Of a stretch of DNA of 33,071 bases, positions 25,127-33,071 are shown in pieces. The stretch's first letter is position 1; each line of letters begins with the position of its first letter. Below the pieces are notes generated by a model. It searched no databases, was not told the origin of the DNA, and saw nothing but the letters and a program-made list of their open reading frames with translations. Source of the DNA: Actinophytocola xanthii (GTDB lineage Bacteria > Actinomycetota > Actinomycetes > Mycobacteriales > Pseudonocardiaceae); assembly GCF_001921205.1 (NCBI RefSeq), contig NZ_MSIE01000012.1, forward strand, positions 1 through 33,071, written 5' to 3'. The position numbers and the translations under genes were made by a program.

Positions 25127-28100
25127 ATGAGAGCGAAGAGAGTCGTGTCCTGGCTGACCGCCTCGGCACTGGTCACCGGGGTGTTCGCGGTGACCGGCCA
25201 GTCGAGCGCCGCGGCCGAACCCCATCCCGCCGACCTCGCCCATGGCCGATCGGTCATATCGAGCGACGGCGGTTCGAGTACGGCCGCCGTCACCGACGGG
25301 GACGCCGAGACCTACTGGGAGAGCTCCACCGCCCGGCAGCGGTGGTTGCGCGTCGACCTCGGGAGGACGGCCCGGCTCGGCGAGCTCGTACTGAAGGTCC
25401 CGTCCGGATGGGACAGCCGCTCGCAGGTGCTGGCCGTGCGTACCGGCGCGGAGACCGGCGCCATGCAGACCGCGGTCGCCGCGGCGCCACGGGTCTTCGA
25501 CCCCGCCAAGGACAACACGGTCCGCCTCCAGCTCGCCGGCGTCACGGCCCGCTTCGTGCAGCTCGACTTCACCAACAACGGCGGCCGGGACACCGCCCAG
25601 CTGGCGGAGCTGCAGGTGTTCCCGGCGCGGGTGTCCACCCGCGACCTCGTCCGCGCCGTCTCGACGAGCAGCTCGCTGGGTCAGTACCCCGCCAGCAACG
25701 CCACCGACGGCAACCCGGCCACCTACTGGGAGAGCACCAACAACGCCTTCCCGCAGTGGATCCAGGTCGACCTCGGCGCGGTCGTCGCGGTCAACCGCGT
25801 GGTGTTGGCGCTGCCGCCCGGCTGGGAGGCGAGGACCCAGACCATGGCCCTGCGGCGCAGCGAGAACGGCTCCGCGTTCAGCGATCTGGTCGCCTCCACC
25901 GGCTACCGGTTCGACCCCTCGACGCAGAACAGGGTCACCATCGACTTCGCCCAGACCAGCACGCGGTACCTGCGGGTGCACATCACCGCGAACACCGCCT
26001 GGCCCGCCGGGCAGGTCGGCGAGGTGACGGTACTCGGTCCGGCCACCGGCGACACCGAGGCGCCGAGCGCACCGACCAACCTGGCCCTGACCCAGCCGGC
26101 GAGCGGGCAGATCCGGCTGACCTGGCAGGCGAGCAGCGACAACGTCGGCGTGTCCGGGTACAACGTCTACGCCAACGGTTCGCTGCGGACCAGCGTCGGC
26201 GCCGGGGTTCTCACGTTCACCGACACCCAGCCGGCGAGCGCGACCGTGACCTACCACGTCCGCGCGCGGGACGCGGCGGGCAACGAGTCCGCCAACAGCA
26301 ACGCCGTGGTCCGCACCGGCACCACCCAGGGCACGAACCTGGCCCTGGGCAAGCCCATCACCGCTTCCGGCCACGTGCACACGTTCGTCGCCACCAACGC
26401 CAACGACGACTCGCTGACCACCTACTGGGAGGGCAACGGCGGGGCCTACCCCAACACCCTGACCGTGAGCCTCGGGTCGAACGCCACGATCACCTCGGTC
26501 GTGGTGAAGCTGAACCCCGACCCCGTCTGGGGCCCGCGCCGGCAGACCTTCGAGGTACTGGGCCGGGACCAGGACGCCTCCTCGTTCACCACGCTGGCCC
26601 CCTCGGCCGGCTACGACTTCAACCCGGCCAGCGGCAACGCCGTGACCGTCCCGGTCACGGCGACGGCGGCGGAGCTGCGGTTGCGGTTCACCGCGAACAC
26701 CGGTGCTCCCGCGGGGCAGGTGGCCGAGCTGCAGGTCATCGGCGAGCCGGCGCCGAACCCGGATCTCACCGTCACCGGGCTGAGCTGGACGCCCACGGCG
26801 CCGTCGGAGAGCGACACGGTGACCCTGTCGGCCACCGTGCGCAACGCGGGGGAGCGTCCCGCACCCGCCGCTCCGGTGACCTTCCAGCTCGGCGCGGACG
26901 AGGTGGGCACGGCCCGGGTCGGTGCCCTCGCCGCCGGTGCGAGCGCCACCGTGACGGCGAACATCGGCGCGCGCGACGCGGGCAGCTACCCCGTGCGTGC
27001 CGTCGTGGACGTCGACGACGAGGTCGTGGAGAAGGACGAGACCAACAACGCGTTCACCAGCTCGTCCTCGCTCGTGGTGACCGCGGTACCGACCTCAGAC
27101 CTGGTCGCGTCCTCGGTCAGCTGGACGCCGACCAGCCCGCGCGAGGGCACCGCGGTGACCTTCTCGGTGGCGATCCGCAACCAGGGAACGGTCGCCTCCG
27201 CCGGCGGCAGCCACGGCATCACGCTCACCCTGGTCAACGCGACGACCGGTGCGACGGTCCGCACGCTGACCGGCGCGTTCACCGGCACCATCGCCGCGGG
27301 CGCGGCCACCGGGCCGGTCAACCTGGGCACCTGGACGGCCGCCAACGGCCGGTACACGGTGCGGGTGGCGCTGGCGGCCGATGCCAACGAGCTGCCGGCC
27401 AAGCAGCCCAACAACACCTCCACCCACAGCCTGTTCGTCGGTCGCGGGGCGAACATGCCCTACGACATGTACGAGGCCGAGGACGGACGGACCGGCGGCG
27501 GAGCCGCAGTGGTCGGTCCGAACAGGACGGTTGGCGACCTCGCCGGCGAGGCGTCGGGCCGTCGCGCGGTCACGTTGAACGGCAACGGCTCCTACGTGGA
27601 GTGGACCACCCGCGCGCCGACGAACACCCTGGTGACCCGGTTCTCGATCCCGGACGCCCCGGGCGGAGGCGGCATCAGCTCGACGCTGAACATCTACGTC
27701 AACGGCAGCTTCCACAAGGCTGTCTCGCTGACCTCGAAGTACGCCTGGCTCTACGGCAACGAGGCGAGCCCCGGCAACTCGCCGAGCGCCGGCGGCCCGC
27801 GGCACATCTACGACGAGGCCAACGTCATGCTCGACTCGTCGGTACCGGCGGGCAGCACGATCCGGCTGCAGAAGGACCCGGCCAACAACACCACCTACGC
27901 GATCGACTTCGTGAGCCTCGAGCAGGTCTCACCAACCGCGAACCCAGACCCGGCGCGGTACACCACGCCGACCGGGACCGGGCACCAGGACGTGCAGAAC
28001 GCCCTGGACCGGGTGCGGATGGACACCACAGGGAACCTGGTCGGCGTCTACCTGCCCCCGGGCGACTACCAGACCACGAGCAAGTTCCAGGTGTACGGCA

Positions 28101-29122
28101 AGCCGGTACGGGTGGTCGGGGCCGGCCCGTGGTACACCAGGTTCCACGCACCGTCCACCCAGGAGAACTCGGACGTCGGGTTCCGCGCCGAGGGCTCCGC
28201 GAACGGGTCGCTGTTCTCCGGCTTCGCGTACTTCGGCAACTACACGATCCGCAACGACGGGCCGGGCAAGGTGTTCGACTTCGGCACGCACGCGAACTCG
28301 ACGATCGAGAACATCTGGGTCGAGCACTTCGTGTGCCTGTTCTGGGGCATGAACACCGACAACATGACCATCAGGAACAACCGGATCCGCAACATCTTCG
28401 CCGACGCGGTCAACATGACCAACGGCAGCTCCGGGAACCTGGTGTCCAACAACGAGTCCCGCGCCTCCGGTGACGACAGCTTCGCGCTGTTCAACGCTCA
28501 GGACGGCGGCGGCGGGGAGGTCACCGGCAACACCTACGAGAACCTGACGTCGATCCTGACCTGGCGGGCCGCCGGCATCGCGGCCTACGGTGGGTACAAC
28601 AACGTGTTCCGCAACATCTACGTCGCGGACACGCTGGTGTACTCCGGTGTCACGATCAGCTCGCTCGACTTCGGCATCCCGATGAACGGCTTCGGCGCCT
28701 CACCGCCGACCCGGTTCGAGAACATGTCGATCGTCCGGGCCGGTGGGCATTTCTGGGGCGCGCAGACCTTCCCGGGAATCTGGGTGTTCTCCGCGTCCAA
28801 GGTGTTCCAGGGCATTCGCGTGTCCGATGTGGACATCGTGGACCCGACCTACAGCGGGATCATGTTCCAGACGAACTACGACAACGGGCAGCCGCAGTTC
28901 CCGGTGGCGGACACCGTGTTCACCAACGTCTCGATCAGCGGTGCCCGCCGCAGCGGCGACCAGTTCGACGCGAAGTCCGGGTTCGGTATCTGGGTCAACG
29001 AGATGCCGGAGGCGGGCCAGGGCCCGGCCCGGGGCTCGGCGACGTTCACCAACCTGACCCTGACCAACAACGCGGTGGACATCAGGAACACGACGACGAC
29101 GTTCACGATCGTCCGGAACTGA
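25127..29122 (+). CDS. Secreted multidomain GH87-like alpha-1,3-glucanase (mycodextranase type)
   Basis: A 1331-residue exported protein. Order: signal peptide (1-~30, ending SSAAAE); two F5/8C discoidin-like modules (~32-166 and ~170-308, each with DG-A-TYWES); FN3 (~312-400); a third discoidin-like module (~405-540); two CARDB-like modules (~545-650 and ~655-775, with DLTVTGLSWTPTAP and DLVASSVSWTPTSP). A CBM35/CBM6-like module (~776-945, MYEAEDGRTGG) precedes a C-terminal parallel beta-helix (~950-1331). The helix has Asp1093 (FADAVN) and Asp1116/Asp1117 (SGDDSFALFN). This spacing resembles the three catalytic Asp of Paenibacillus Agl-FH1 (1045/1069/1070, from memory). GH87 enzymes hydrolyse alpha-1,3-glucan, as in fungal walls. 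ATG 25127 precedes a normal signal peptide. It diverges from protease C and is followed by a strong hairpin. A different beta-helix glycosidase remains possible. Confidence 0.85.
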   Translation: MRAKRVVSWLTASALVTGVFAVTGQSSAAAEPHPADLAHGRSVISSDGGSSTAAVTDGDAETYWESSTARQRWLRVDLGRTARLGELVLKVPSGWDSRSQVLAVRTGAETGAMQTAVAAAPRVFDPAKDNTVRLQLAGVTARFVQLDFTNNGGRDTAQLAELQVFPARVSTRDLVRAVSTSSSLGQYPASNATDGNPATYWESTNNAFPQWIQVDLGAVVAVNRVVLALPPGWEARTQTMALRRSENGSAFSDLVASTGYRFDPSTQNRVTIDFAQTSTRYLRVHITANTAWPAGQVGEVTVLGPATGDTEAPSAPTNLALTQPASGQIRLTWQASSDNVGVSGYNVYANGSLRTSVGAGVLTFTDTQPASATVTYHVRARDAAGNESANSNAVVRTGTTQGTNLALGKPITASGHVHTFVATNANDDSLTTYWEGNGGAYPNTLTVSLGSNATITSVVVKLNPDPVWGPRRQTFEVLGRDQDASSFTTLAPSAGYDFNPASGNAVTVPVTATAAELRLRFTANTGAPAGQVAELQVIGEPAPNPDLTVTGLSWTPTAPSESDTVTLSATVRNAGERPAPAAPVTFQLGADEVGTARVGALAAGASATVTANIGARDAGSYPVRAVVDVDDEVVEKDETNNAFTSSSSLVVTAVPTSDLVASSVSWTPTSPREGTAVTFSVAIRNQGTVASAGGSHGITLTLVNATTGATVRTLTGAFTGTIAAGAATGPVNLGTWTAANGRYTVRVALAADANELPAKQPNNTSTHSLFVGRGANMPYDMYEAEDGRTGGGAAVVGPNRTVGDLAGEASGRRAVTLNGNGSYVEWTTRAPTNTLVTRFSIPDAPGGGGISSTLNIYVNGSFHKAVSLTSKYAWLYGNEASPGNSPSAGGPRHIYDEANVMLDSSVPAGSTIRLQKDPANNTTYAIDFVSLEQVSPTANPDPARYTTPTGTGHQDVQNALDRVRMDTTGNLVGVYLPPGDYQTTSKFQVYGKPVRVVGAGPWYTRFHAPSTQENSDVGFRAEGSANGSLFSGFAYFGNYTIRNDGPGKVFDFGTHANSTIENIWVEHFVCLFWGMNTDNMTIRNNRIRNIFADAVNMTNGSSGNLVSNNESRASGDDSFALFNAQDGGGGEVTGNTYENLTSILTWRAAGIAAYGGYNNVFRNIYVADTLVYSGVTISSLDFGIPMNGFGASPPTRFENMSIVRAGGHFWGAQTFPGIWVFSASKVFQGIRVSDVDIVDPTYSGIMFQTNYDNGQPQFPVADTVFTNVSISGARRSGDQFDAKSGFGIWVNEMPEAGQGPARGSATFTNLTLTNNAVDIRNTTTTFTIVRN

Positions 29123-29130
29123 CCCTCCCG

Positions 29131-29164
29131 CCCGCGGGCACCGGCCGTTGTCGGTGCCCGCGGG
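29131..29164 (+). terminator. Hairpin terminator after the GH87-like gene
   Basis: A perfect 13-base inverted repeat, CCCGCGGGCACCG (29131-29143) and CGGTGCCCGCGGG (29152-29164), with an eight-base loop, starts nine bases after the stop codon. No T-tract follows. The right arm ends 12 bases before the next ATG, so the hairpin could also affect translation of the hydrolase on a read-through transcript. Confidence 0.7.
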
Positions 29165-29176
29165 TACGGTCCGCCC

Positions 29177-29962
29177 ATGACGAACATGGTCACCTCGGCG
29201 GATGGCACACGGATCGCCTACGACCTGCTCGGCTCGGGCCCGCCGGTGGTCGTCGTGGGCGGGGCGACCTGTGAGCGCACCAGGATGGCGGGCATCGCCG
29301 AGGAGCTGGCGGAGCACTTCTCGGTGGTGAACTACGACCGGCGGGGCCGGGGGGAGAGCGGCGACGCCGAGCACTACGAGGTGGCGCGCGAGGTCGAGGA
29401 CCTCGGCGCGCTCGCCGCGGCGGTGGGCGGTCCGGTCGCACTCTACGGCCACTCCTCGGGAGCCGGCCTCGTCCTGCAGGCGAGCGCGGCCGGCGTGCCG
29501 GTGTCCAGGGCCGTGCTGCACGAGCCGCCCTACGTCGCCGCGGACATGGCGGCCGAGTCGCGCGCGAGCGCGGCCGAGCTGACCGCACTGCTGGGGCAGG
29601 GCCGCCGCGACGACGCCCTGGCGCACTTCCTGACGATGACCGGCGTGCCGGCGGAGGAGGTCGCCGGGTGGCGGACCGAGCCCTGGTGGGCCGGGACCGC
29701 GGCGCTGGCCCACACGCTGGCCTACGACACGGCGGTCCTGGGTGGCCCGACCGGCGGCACGGTACCCACCGCGCTGGTGGCCGCGGCCACCGTGCCCACC
29801 CTCGTCCTGGTCGGCGGCGCGAGCCCGGAGTGGATGCTCGAGACCGTGCGGGACCTCAGCCGCGCCCTGCCGGACGGCCGGCTCCAGGTCCTGCCCGGCC
29901 AGCACCACGTGGTTCCGCCGGAGGTCCTCGCCCCGGTCCTGCGTGAGTTCCTCGCCCCGTAA
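29177..29962 (+). CDS. Alpha/beta hydrolase fold protein
   Basis: A 261-residue alpha/beta hydrolase. The N-terminal strands read TRIAYDLLGSGPPVVVVGGA, followed by VVNYDRRGRGESGD, the usual post-strand loop. The nucleophile elbow is GHSSG with Ser93, and a C-terminal catalytic His is likely His243 or His244 (LPGQHHVVPPEVL). The expected acidic residue after the preceding strand (LVLVGGASPEWM) is not obvious, so the exact triad is unclear. No signal peptide is visible, so it is probably cytoplasmic. The substrate cannot be predicted. The ATG at 29177 follows the hairpin terminator of the GH87-like gene; no strong ribosome-binding site is seen. Confidence 0.88.
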   Translation: MTNMVTSADGTRIAYDLLGSGPPVVVVGGATCERTRMAGIAEELAEHFSVVNYDRRGRGESGDAEHYEVAREVEDLGALAAAVGGPVALYGHSSGAGLVLQASAAGVPVSRAVLHEPPYVAADMAAESRASAAELTALLGQGRRDDALAHFLTMTGVPAEEVAGWRTEPWWAGTAALAHTLAYDTAVLGGPTGGTVPTALVAAATVPTLVLVGGASPEWMLETVRDLSRALPDGRLQVLPGQHHVVPPEVLAPVLREFLAP

Positions 29963-30008
29963 GTCCTCGGTGTGCCCGGGTAGGCGGGTCGGTCGGGACG
30001 GGCAGGGG

Positions 30009-30893
30009 TCAGCTGTGGACCTCGTCGACGCGGTGGAGGAGGCGGTGCTGGGCGTCCGGCTCGAGGACGAAGGGGGTGTCGTGCTCGTCGTCGGGGTCCC
30101 GCTCGTCGAGGAGGTCGGTCGCCTCGAGGAGCCAGGTGGTGGCGCCGGCGGAGACCAGGCCGGGGGTGTCGGCCAGTGCCTCGATGCCACCGGTCTGCTG
30201 GATCTGCCGCAGGGCGTCGGCCAGGCCGACCACGTCGCTCGGCTCGGCGTGGTCGGTGGGGTCCCAGGCGTCGTGGTAGGCCTCCTTGCCCGCCTGGACC
30301 ACCGCCGACTCGTCGGCGACGACGAAGTCGGCGCGGTGCAGGACGGTGAGGCGGAGGGCGGGCTCGGAGGCCCCCTCGATCTCGGACTCGGCCCCCTCGA
30401 TCTCGGACTCGGCCTCGTCGGACTCGGAGTCCTCGAGTTCGTCTTCCTCGAGTTCGTCTTCCTCGAGTTCGTCTTCGTCGAGTTCGTCTTCGTCGTCCAG
30501 GTCGGTGTCGTCCAGGTCGGTGTCGTCCAGGTCGGTGTCGTCCAGGTCGGTGTCGTCCAGGTCGGTGTCGTCCAGGTCGGTGTCGTCGAGGTCGGTGTCG
30601 TCGAGGTCGGTGTCGTCGAGGTCGTAGGTGTCCTCGTCCTCCTCGACCTCGTCGAGGCCGAGAGGGGGCACGGTGGCGCTGAGCTCGTACTGGGCGTCGG
30701 CGTAGGCCGCGGCGGCCTCGGCCAGGGCCTCGGCCACCTGGTCCACCGCCTCGGTGTCCTCGCCGACACCGGGCAGCTCCAGTACCGCCGCGCTGTGCTG
30801 GCGGATCGCCTCGACCAGGTTCGCCGCCGCGGTCCGGAACGACTCGCGGGCCTCGTCGGTCCACAGGGTGTCGTTCTCGTCCAGCTCCATCAT
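30009..30893 (-). CDS. Hypothetical highly acidic protein with DLDDT tandem repeats
   Basis: A 294-residue protein with no signal peptide or membrane segment. The N-terminal ~80 residues look helical (WTDEARESFRTAAANLVEAI and VAEALAEAAAAYADAQYELS). Residues ~88-135 are a pentapeptide array of eight DLDDT units, followed by DELDEDELEEDELEEDEL and two EIEGA-type repeats. The C-terminal ~110 residues look globular again (LRLTVLHRADFVVADESAVV and GLADALRQIQQTGGIEALAD). The flanking domains suggest a real conserved protein whose linker expanded by tandem duplication. A calcium-binding or charge-spacer role for the array is possible but unproven. Start choice is between adjacent ATGs at 30893 and 30890. 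It is convergent with the hydrolase, 46 bases away. I do not recognise the family. Confidence 0.8.
   Translation of the reverse strand: MMELDENDTLWTDEARESFRTAAANLVEAIRQHSAAVLELPGVGEDTEAVDQVAEALAEAAAAYADAQYELSATVPPLGLDEVEEDEDTYDLDDTDLDDTDLDDTDLDDTDLDDTDLDDTDLDDTDLDDTDLDDEDELDEDELEEDELEEDELEDSESDEAESEIEGAESEIEGASEPALRLTVLHRADFVVADESAVVQAGKEAYHDAWDPTDHAEPSDVVGLADALRQIQQTGGIEALADTPGLVSAGATTWLLEATDLLDERDPDDEHDTPFVLEPDAQHRLLHRVDEVHS
30495..30626. repeat. 15-bp tandem repeat array coding DLDDT units
   Basis: Eight copies of GTCGGTGTC occur at exact 15-base spacing, separated by GTCCAG or GTCGAG linkers. On the coding strand they encode Thr-Asp-Leu-Asp-Asp. The left five or so units carry GTCCAG and the right units GTCGAG, so sub-blocks were probably amplified separately. 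The array length is divisible by three, so copy-number change keeps the frame. Confidence 0.88.
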
Positions 30894-31558
30894 CCCGCGC
30901 CCATCCTCACCGGGCGGACCTCCGGCGGGTCCGCGTCGCGCCGGACGCTACCGGAGCCCTCCGGCCCGCCGTGCGCGAGCCGGCGCGTCCGCCTCCCCGA
31001 CCCGCCGCTACCGAATCGAGATGAAAGAAAGCCCGAAACCCGTTCACGAACCCGGTTCCGAAATGTGGGAATGCGCTGTTCTGAACGGTAATGGGAGGGC
31101 GAGAAGCGGCCGTGGACACTTTGTTTCCCTGCTTCGCTACGGCCGAACGGGTGACGTGCGGGATCCCCAGATCGCCACGGCCTGCGACCAGATCGGAGCG
31201 CACAACGCGCATCCGGCTCCGGTAGGGGCGAGCCGTATTACAGCTAACACCCAATTGTGATGTACAGCCATTCCACTGTCACACGACAGGTCGTAATCTC
31301 ATCGTCAGACAACGCGTTACAACCCAACAGAATGAGGAAGCGGAAGTTCTCTGACCAGTCTGACCAGTCTCACCGGAAGGCCCGTTCGACCGCAAACGCA
31401 GATGCAATTGCAACCTCCCTCGCCGAGCGTCGCAGGACCCCGGCGACGAACCCCCTGCGCCCCCTCCAGCAACGCGGATCAGGTCGTCGTCCAGCGCACC
31501 TTTTCGTGATGTGCCGCGACCTGCCACGCCCGTGAGGCTGTCCGAGCTGGAGGCCGGC
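30894..31558. other. 665-base non-coding region upstream of the MFS transporter
   Basis: No convincing gene is present: open frames on both strands lack family resemblance and codon bias. Base composition falls markedly between about 31010 and 31420 relative to flanking genes. Visible structures are an inverted repeat CTGTC-ACAC-GACAG (31276-31289) and a short direct repeat of TCTGACCAG, two full copies plus a partial third (31350-31374). Either could be a regulator site for the transporter. I recognise no RNA family here. Confidence 0.5.
31350..31374. repeat. Short direct repeats upstream of the MFS transporter
   Basis: TCTGACCAG occurs twice in tandem (31350-31358 and 31359-31367), followed by the partial copy TCTCACC. 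The nine-base period is close to one helical turn, as in some operator arrays. It lies about 185 bases upstream of the transporter ATG. A regulatory role is speculative. Confidence 0.45.
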
Positions 31559-33071
31559 ATGAGGCCGAACCATGTCGTCGGGCGCAACACGCCGCCCTAC
31601 CGAGTCCTTGTTCCGGCCCGCCCGGCGGGTGCGGCCGTGCACCGGGCCGAACAGCGCCCGCAGGTGACCGAGCTCCCGGTCGGCGGCGCCCGCCTCGCGC
31701 TGTCGTTGTCGGTGCTCATCGCCGTCCCACTGCTCGCGTTGAACCTCCGGCCCGCCGTGACCAGCGTCGGCGCCGTGCTGGCCGACATCCGCACCGGTAC
31801 GGGCATGTCCGCGGTCCTGGCCTCGGTCGTGGTGGCCGCGCCGGTCTGGTGCTTCGCCGTCGGCGGCGGTCTGGCCTACAAGCTGCGGGGAACCTGGGGC
31901 ACCTCCCGAACGGTCACCGTGGCGCTGCTCGTGCTGGCCGCGGCCCTGGCCGGCCGGGTGGTCGCGGGACCGTACACGCTGCTCGCCGGCACCGTGCTCG
32001 CCTGCCTGGCGATCGCCGTGCTCGGCACGCTGCTCCCGGTGATCACGCACGCCGCCCCGACCAGGGCCTGGGCGTTGCTGACCGGCTGCTACGTGGCCGC
32101 GATGGGTGGCGGCAGCGGGCTCGGCGCGTTGATCACGCCGCACGTCGCCGGCGGGCAGACCTGGCAGACGGGCGTGAGCGCGTGGGCGCTGCTGGCCGCG
32201 GCCGCGTTGGTGGCCTGGCGGGTGGCGGTGCGGCGGTTCATCGAGCAGCCGGTGGACACGGGGGAGCGGCCGAGCCCGTTCACCCTGCGCCCGGTCGGGA
32301 TCGCCTGGGCCGTGACCATTCACTTCGGCCTCACGTCGGGCTTCACCTTCACGATCATGGGGTGGCTGCCCAGCATCCTGCTCGACCACGCGAACGTCAG
32401 CCCGACCGTCGTCGGCTGGATGTTCACCGTGGCGATGGCCCTCGGCGTGCCGATCGCCCTGCTGGTGCCGAAGTGGGCGCGGGCGTCGACCAGCCAGTCG
32501 GCGCTGGCGATAGCCCTGTGCGCGCCGAACCTGATCGCGATGGGCGGCCTGCTGCTCTATCCGGACATCACGCCGTGGGTGTGGGCGGTCGGGCTCGGCC
32601 TGGGGATGCCGTCGGTGGGCCTGGCGCTCGCGCTGATCTCGCTGCGGGCCGCGCCGGACGGCGACACCGCCGCCGCGCTGTCGTCGATGGTGCAGGGCTT
32701 CGGCTACGCCCTCGCCGGCGCGACGGCCCTGGCGGCGGGGTTGCTGCACAGCTCGACCGCGTCCTGGGAGTGGCCGCTGATCGGCCTGCTCGGCGTGCTC
32801 GTCGGCCAGCTGATCACCGGGATGTACGCGGGCTTGCCGACGACCGTCTACTGCGGCCGCCGTGCGGCGCGGGCCCCGCTGGCGCCCGTGCCGGCACGGC
32901 GCCCGGCCCCGCCGCCGCGACTCGCCGCGCGTCCGCTGCCCGCCCAGGTTCCCTCGCCGGTGACCACGGGCCCTCTGCCGGTGTCCTCACCGGTGTCCCC
33001 GCCCGTCCCCGCCCCGCGCCAGGCACCGCCGGCCTGGGGCCCGCAGCCCTACCAACCGCCCCGAACCGCGG
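31559..33071 (+). CDS. MFS transporter, CynX/NimT family (partial, 3' end off window)
   Basis: The frame is open from ATG 31559 to the right edge (504 codons). A GGAGG at 31549-31553, five bases upstream, supports this start. After a ~45-residue cytoplasmic N-terminus come about 12 hydrophobic segments. The first contains LLALNLRPAVTSVGAVLADI, the characteristic entry of the cyanate/2-nitroimidazole (CynX/NimT/YeaN) group, and later ones include FGLTSGFTFTIMGWLPSIL. From about residue 425 a Pro/Ala-rich tail (APVPARRPAPPPR and later PVSSPVSPPVPAPRQAPP) extends off the window, which is unusual for the family. Substrate is unknown. It is preceded by a long non-coding region with short repeats that may hold its control sites. 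Confidence 0.85.
   Translation, partial: MRPNHVVGRNTPPYRVLVPARPAGAAVHRAEQRPQVTELPVGGARLALSLSVLIAVPLLALNLRPAVTSVGAVLADIRTGTGMSAVLASVVVAAPVWCFAVGGGLAYKLRGTWGTSRTVTVALLVLAAALAGRVVAGPYTLLAGTVLACLAIAVLGTLLPVITHAAPTRAWALLTGCYVAAMGGGSGLGALITPHVAGGQTWQTGVSAWALLAAAALVAWRVAVRRFIEQPVDTGERPSPFTLRPVGIAWAVTIHFGLTSGFTFTIMGWLPSILLDHANVSPTVVGWMFTVAMALGVPIALLVPKWARASTSQSALAIALCAPNLIAMGGLLLYPDITPWVWAVGLGLGMPSVGLALALISLRAAPDGDTAAALSSMVQGFGYALAGATALAAGLLHSSTASWEWPLIGLLGVLVGQLITGMYAGLPTTVYCGRRAARAPLAPVPARRPAPPPRLAARPLPAQVPSPVTTGPLPVSSPVSPPVPAPRQAPPAWGPQPYQPPRTA

Noticed and set aside
30495-30626. CRISPR-like array
   Set aside because: The repeat unit is 15 bases with six-base linkers and lies in frame inside a protein; there are no spacers or cas genes.
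28700-30769. 689-codon minus-strand frame spanning the hydrolase and the acidic repeat gene
   Set aside because: It is antisense to the hydrolase and GH87-like gene and out of frame with the acidic protein; the repeated Thr-Trp-Pro stretches only reflect the 15-base DNA repeat.
30907-31254. Possible small minus-strand gene (115 codons) in the 665-base gap
   Set aside because: No ribosome-binding site, no recognisable domain and no codon-position bias evident.
31350-31374. DasR (dre) operator
   Set aside because: The dre site is an inverted repeat of TGGTC/GACCA type; here the units are direct repeats and do not form that palindrome.

Overview
The window is high-GC actinobacterial DNA. The heme/isoprenoid housekeeping block, the CutRS-type two-component pair, the actinobacterial DUF3000 gene and the frequent GTG starts fit a Pseudonocardiales-like soil actinomycete (Amycolatopsis/Saccharothrix/Actinophytocola type). 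The genus cannot be fixed from sequence alone. I see no tRNA, rRNA, insertion sequence, CRISPR array or phage gene.

Bases 1-14700 are mainly core chromosome. A partial Pro/Arg-rich hypothetical gene (minus strand, running off the left edge) diverges from dxs, the first enzyme of the MEP isoprenoid pathway. It is followed by a cutR-cutS-like two-component pair, a convergent rnd-DUF72 pair (minus), an orphan NarL/LuxR-type response regulator (minus), a membrane dipeptidase (plus) and a DUF3000 gene (minus). Then comes the heme operon hemE-hemY(cgoX)-hemQ(chdC) and a small metallophosphoesterase (plus). The dxs / rnd / DUF3000 / hemE-hemY-hemQ neighbourhood matches, from memory, M. tuberculosis Rv2676c-Rv2682c. 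The regulators, DUF72 and dipeptidase look like lineage-specific additions. HemY followed by HemQ indicates the coproporphyrin-dependent heme route.

Bases 14681-25126 hold the most unusual part: three tandem, same-strand paralogous secreted subtilisins of about 1085 residues each (copies A, B, C from left to right). Their history is readable in the DNA. A and C share a long related backbone, an upstream palindrome-containing element, and the same downstream context. Downstream of C lies a decayed copy of the C-terminal end of the metallophosphoesterase gene that abuts A. B is the outlier, yet its last 302 coding bases are identical to those of C, which points to recent gene conversion.

Bases 25127-29122, divergent from copy C, encode a 1331-residue secreted protein: three discoidin-type (F5/8C) modules, one FN3, two CARDB-like modules, a CBM35/CBM6-like module and a C-terminal beta-helix. 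The beta-helix carries a D...DD triad spaced as in GH87 alpha-1,3-glucanases. With the proteases it suggests an exported set for degrading fungal-type walls or other alpha-1,3-glucan/protein matrices; this is inference. The right end holds an alpha/beta hydrolase, a very acidic protein with eight 15-bp DLDDT-coding tandem repeats (minus), a 665-bp non-coding region with short repeats, and a partial CynX/NimT-type MFS transporter running off the right edge.
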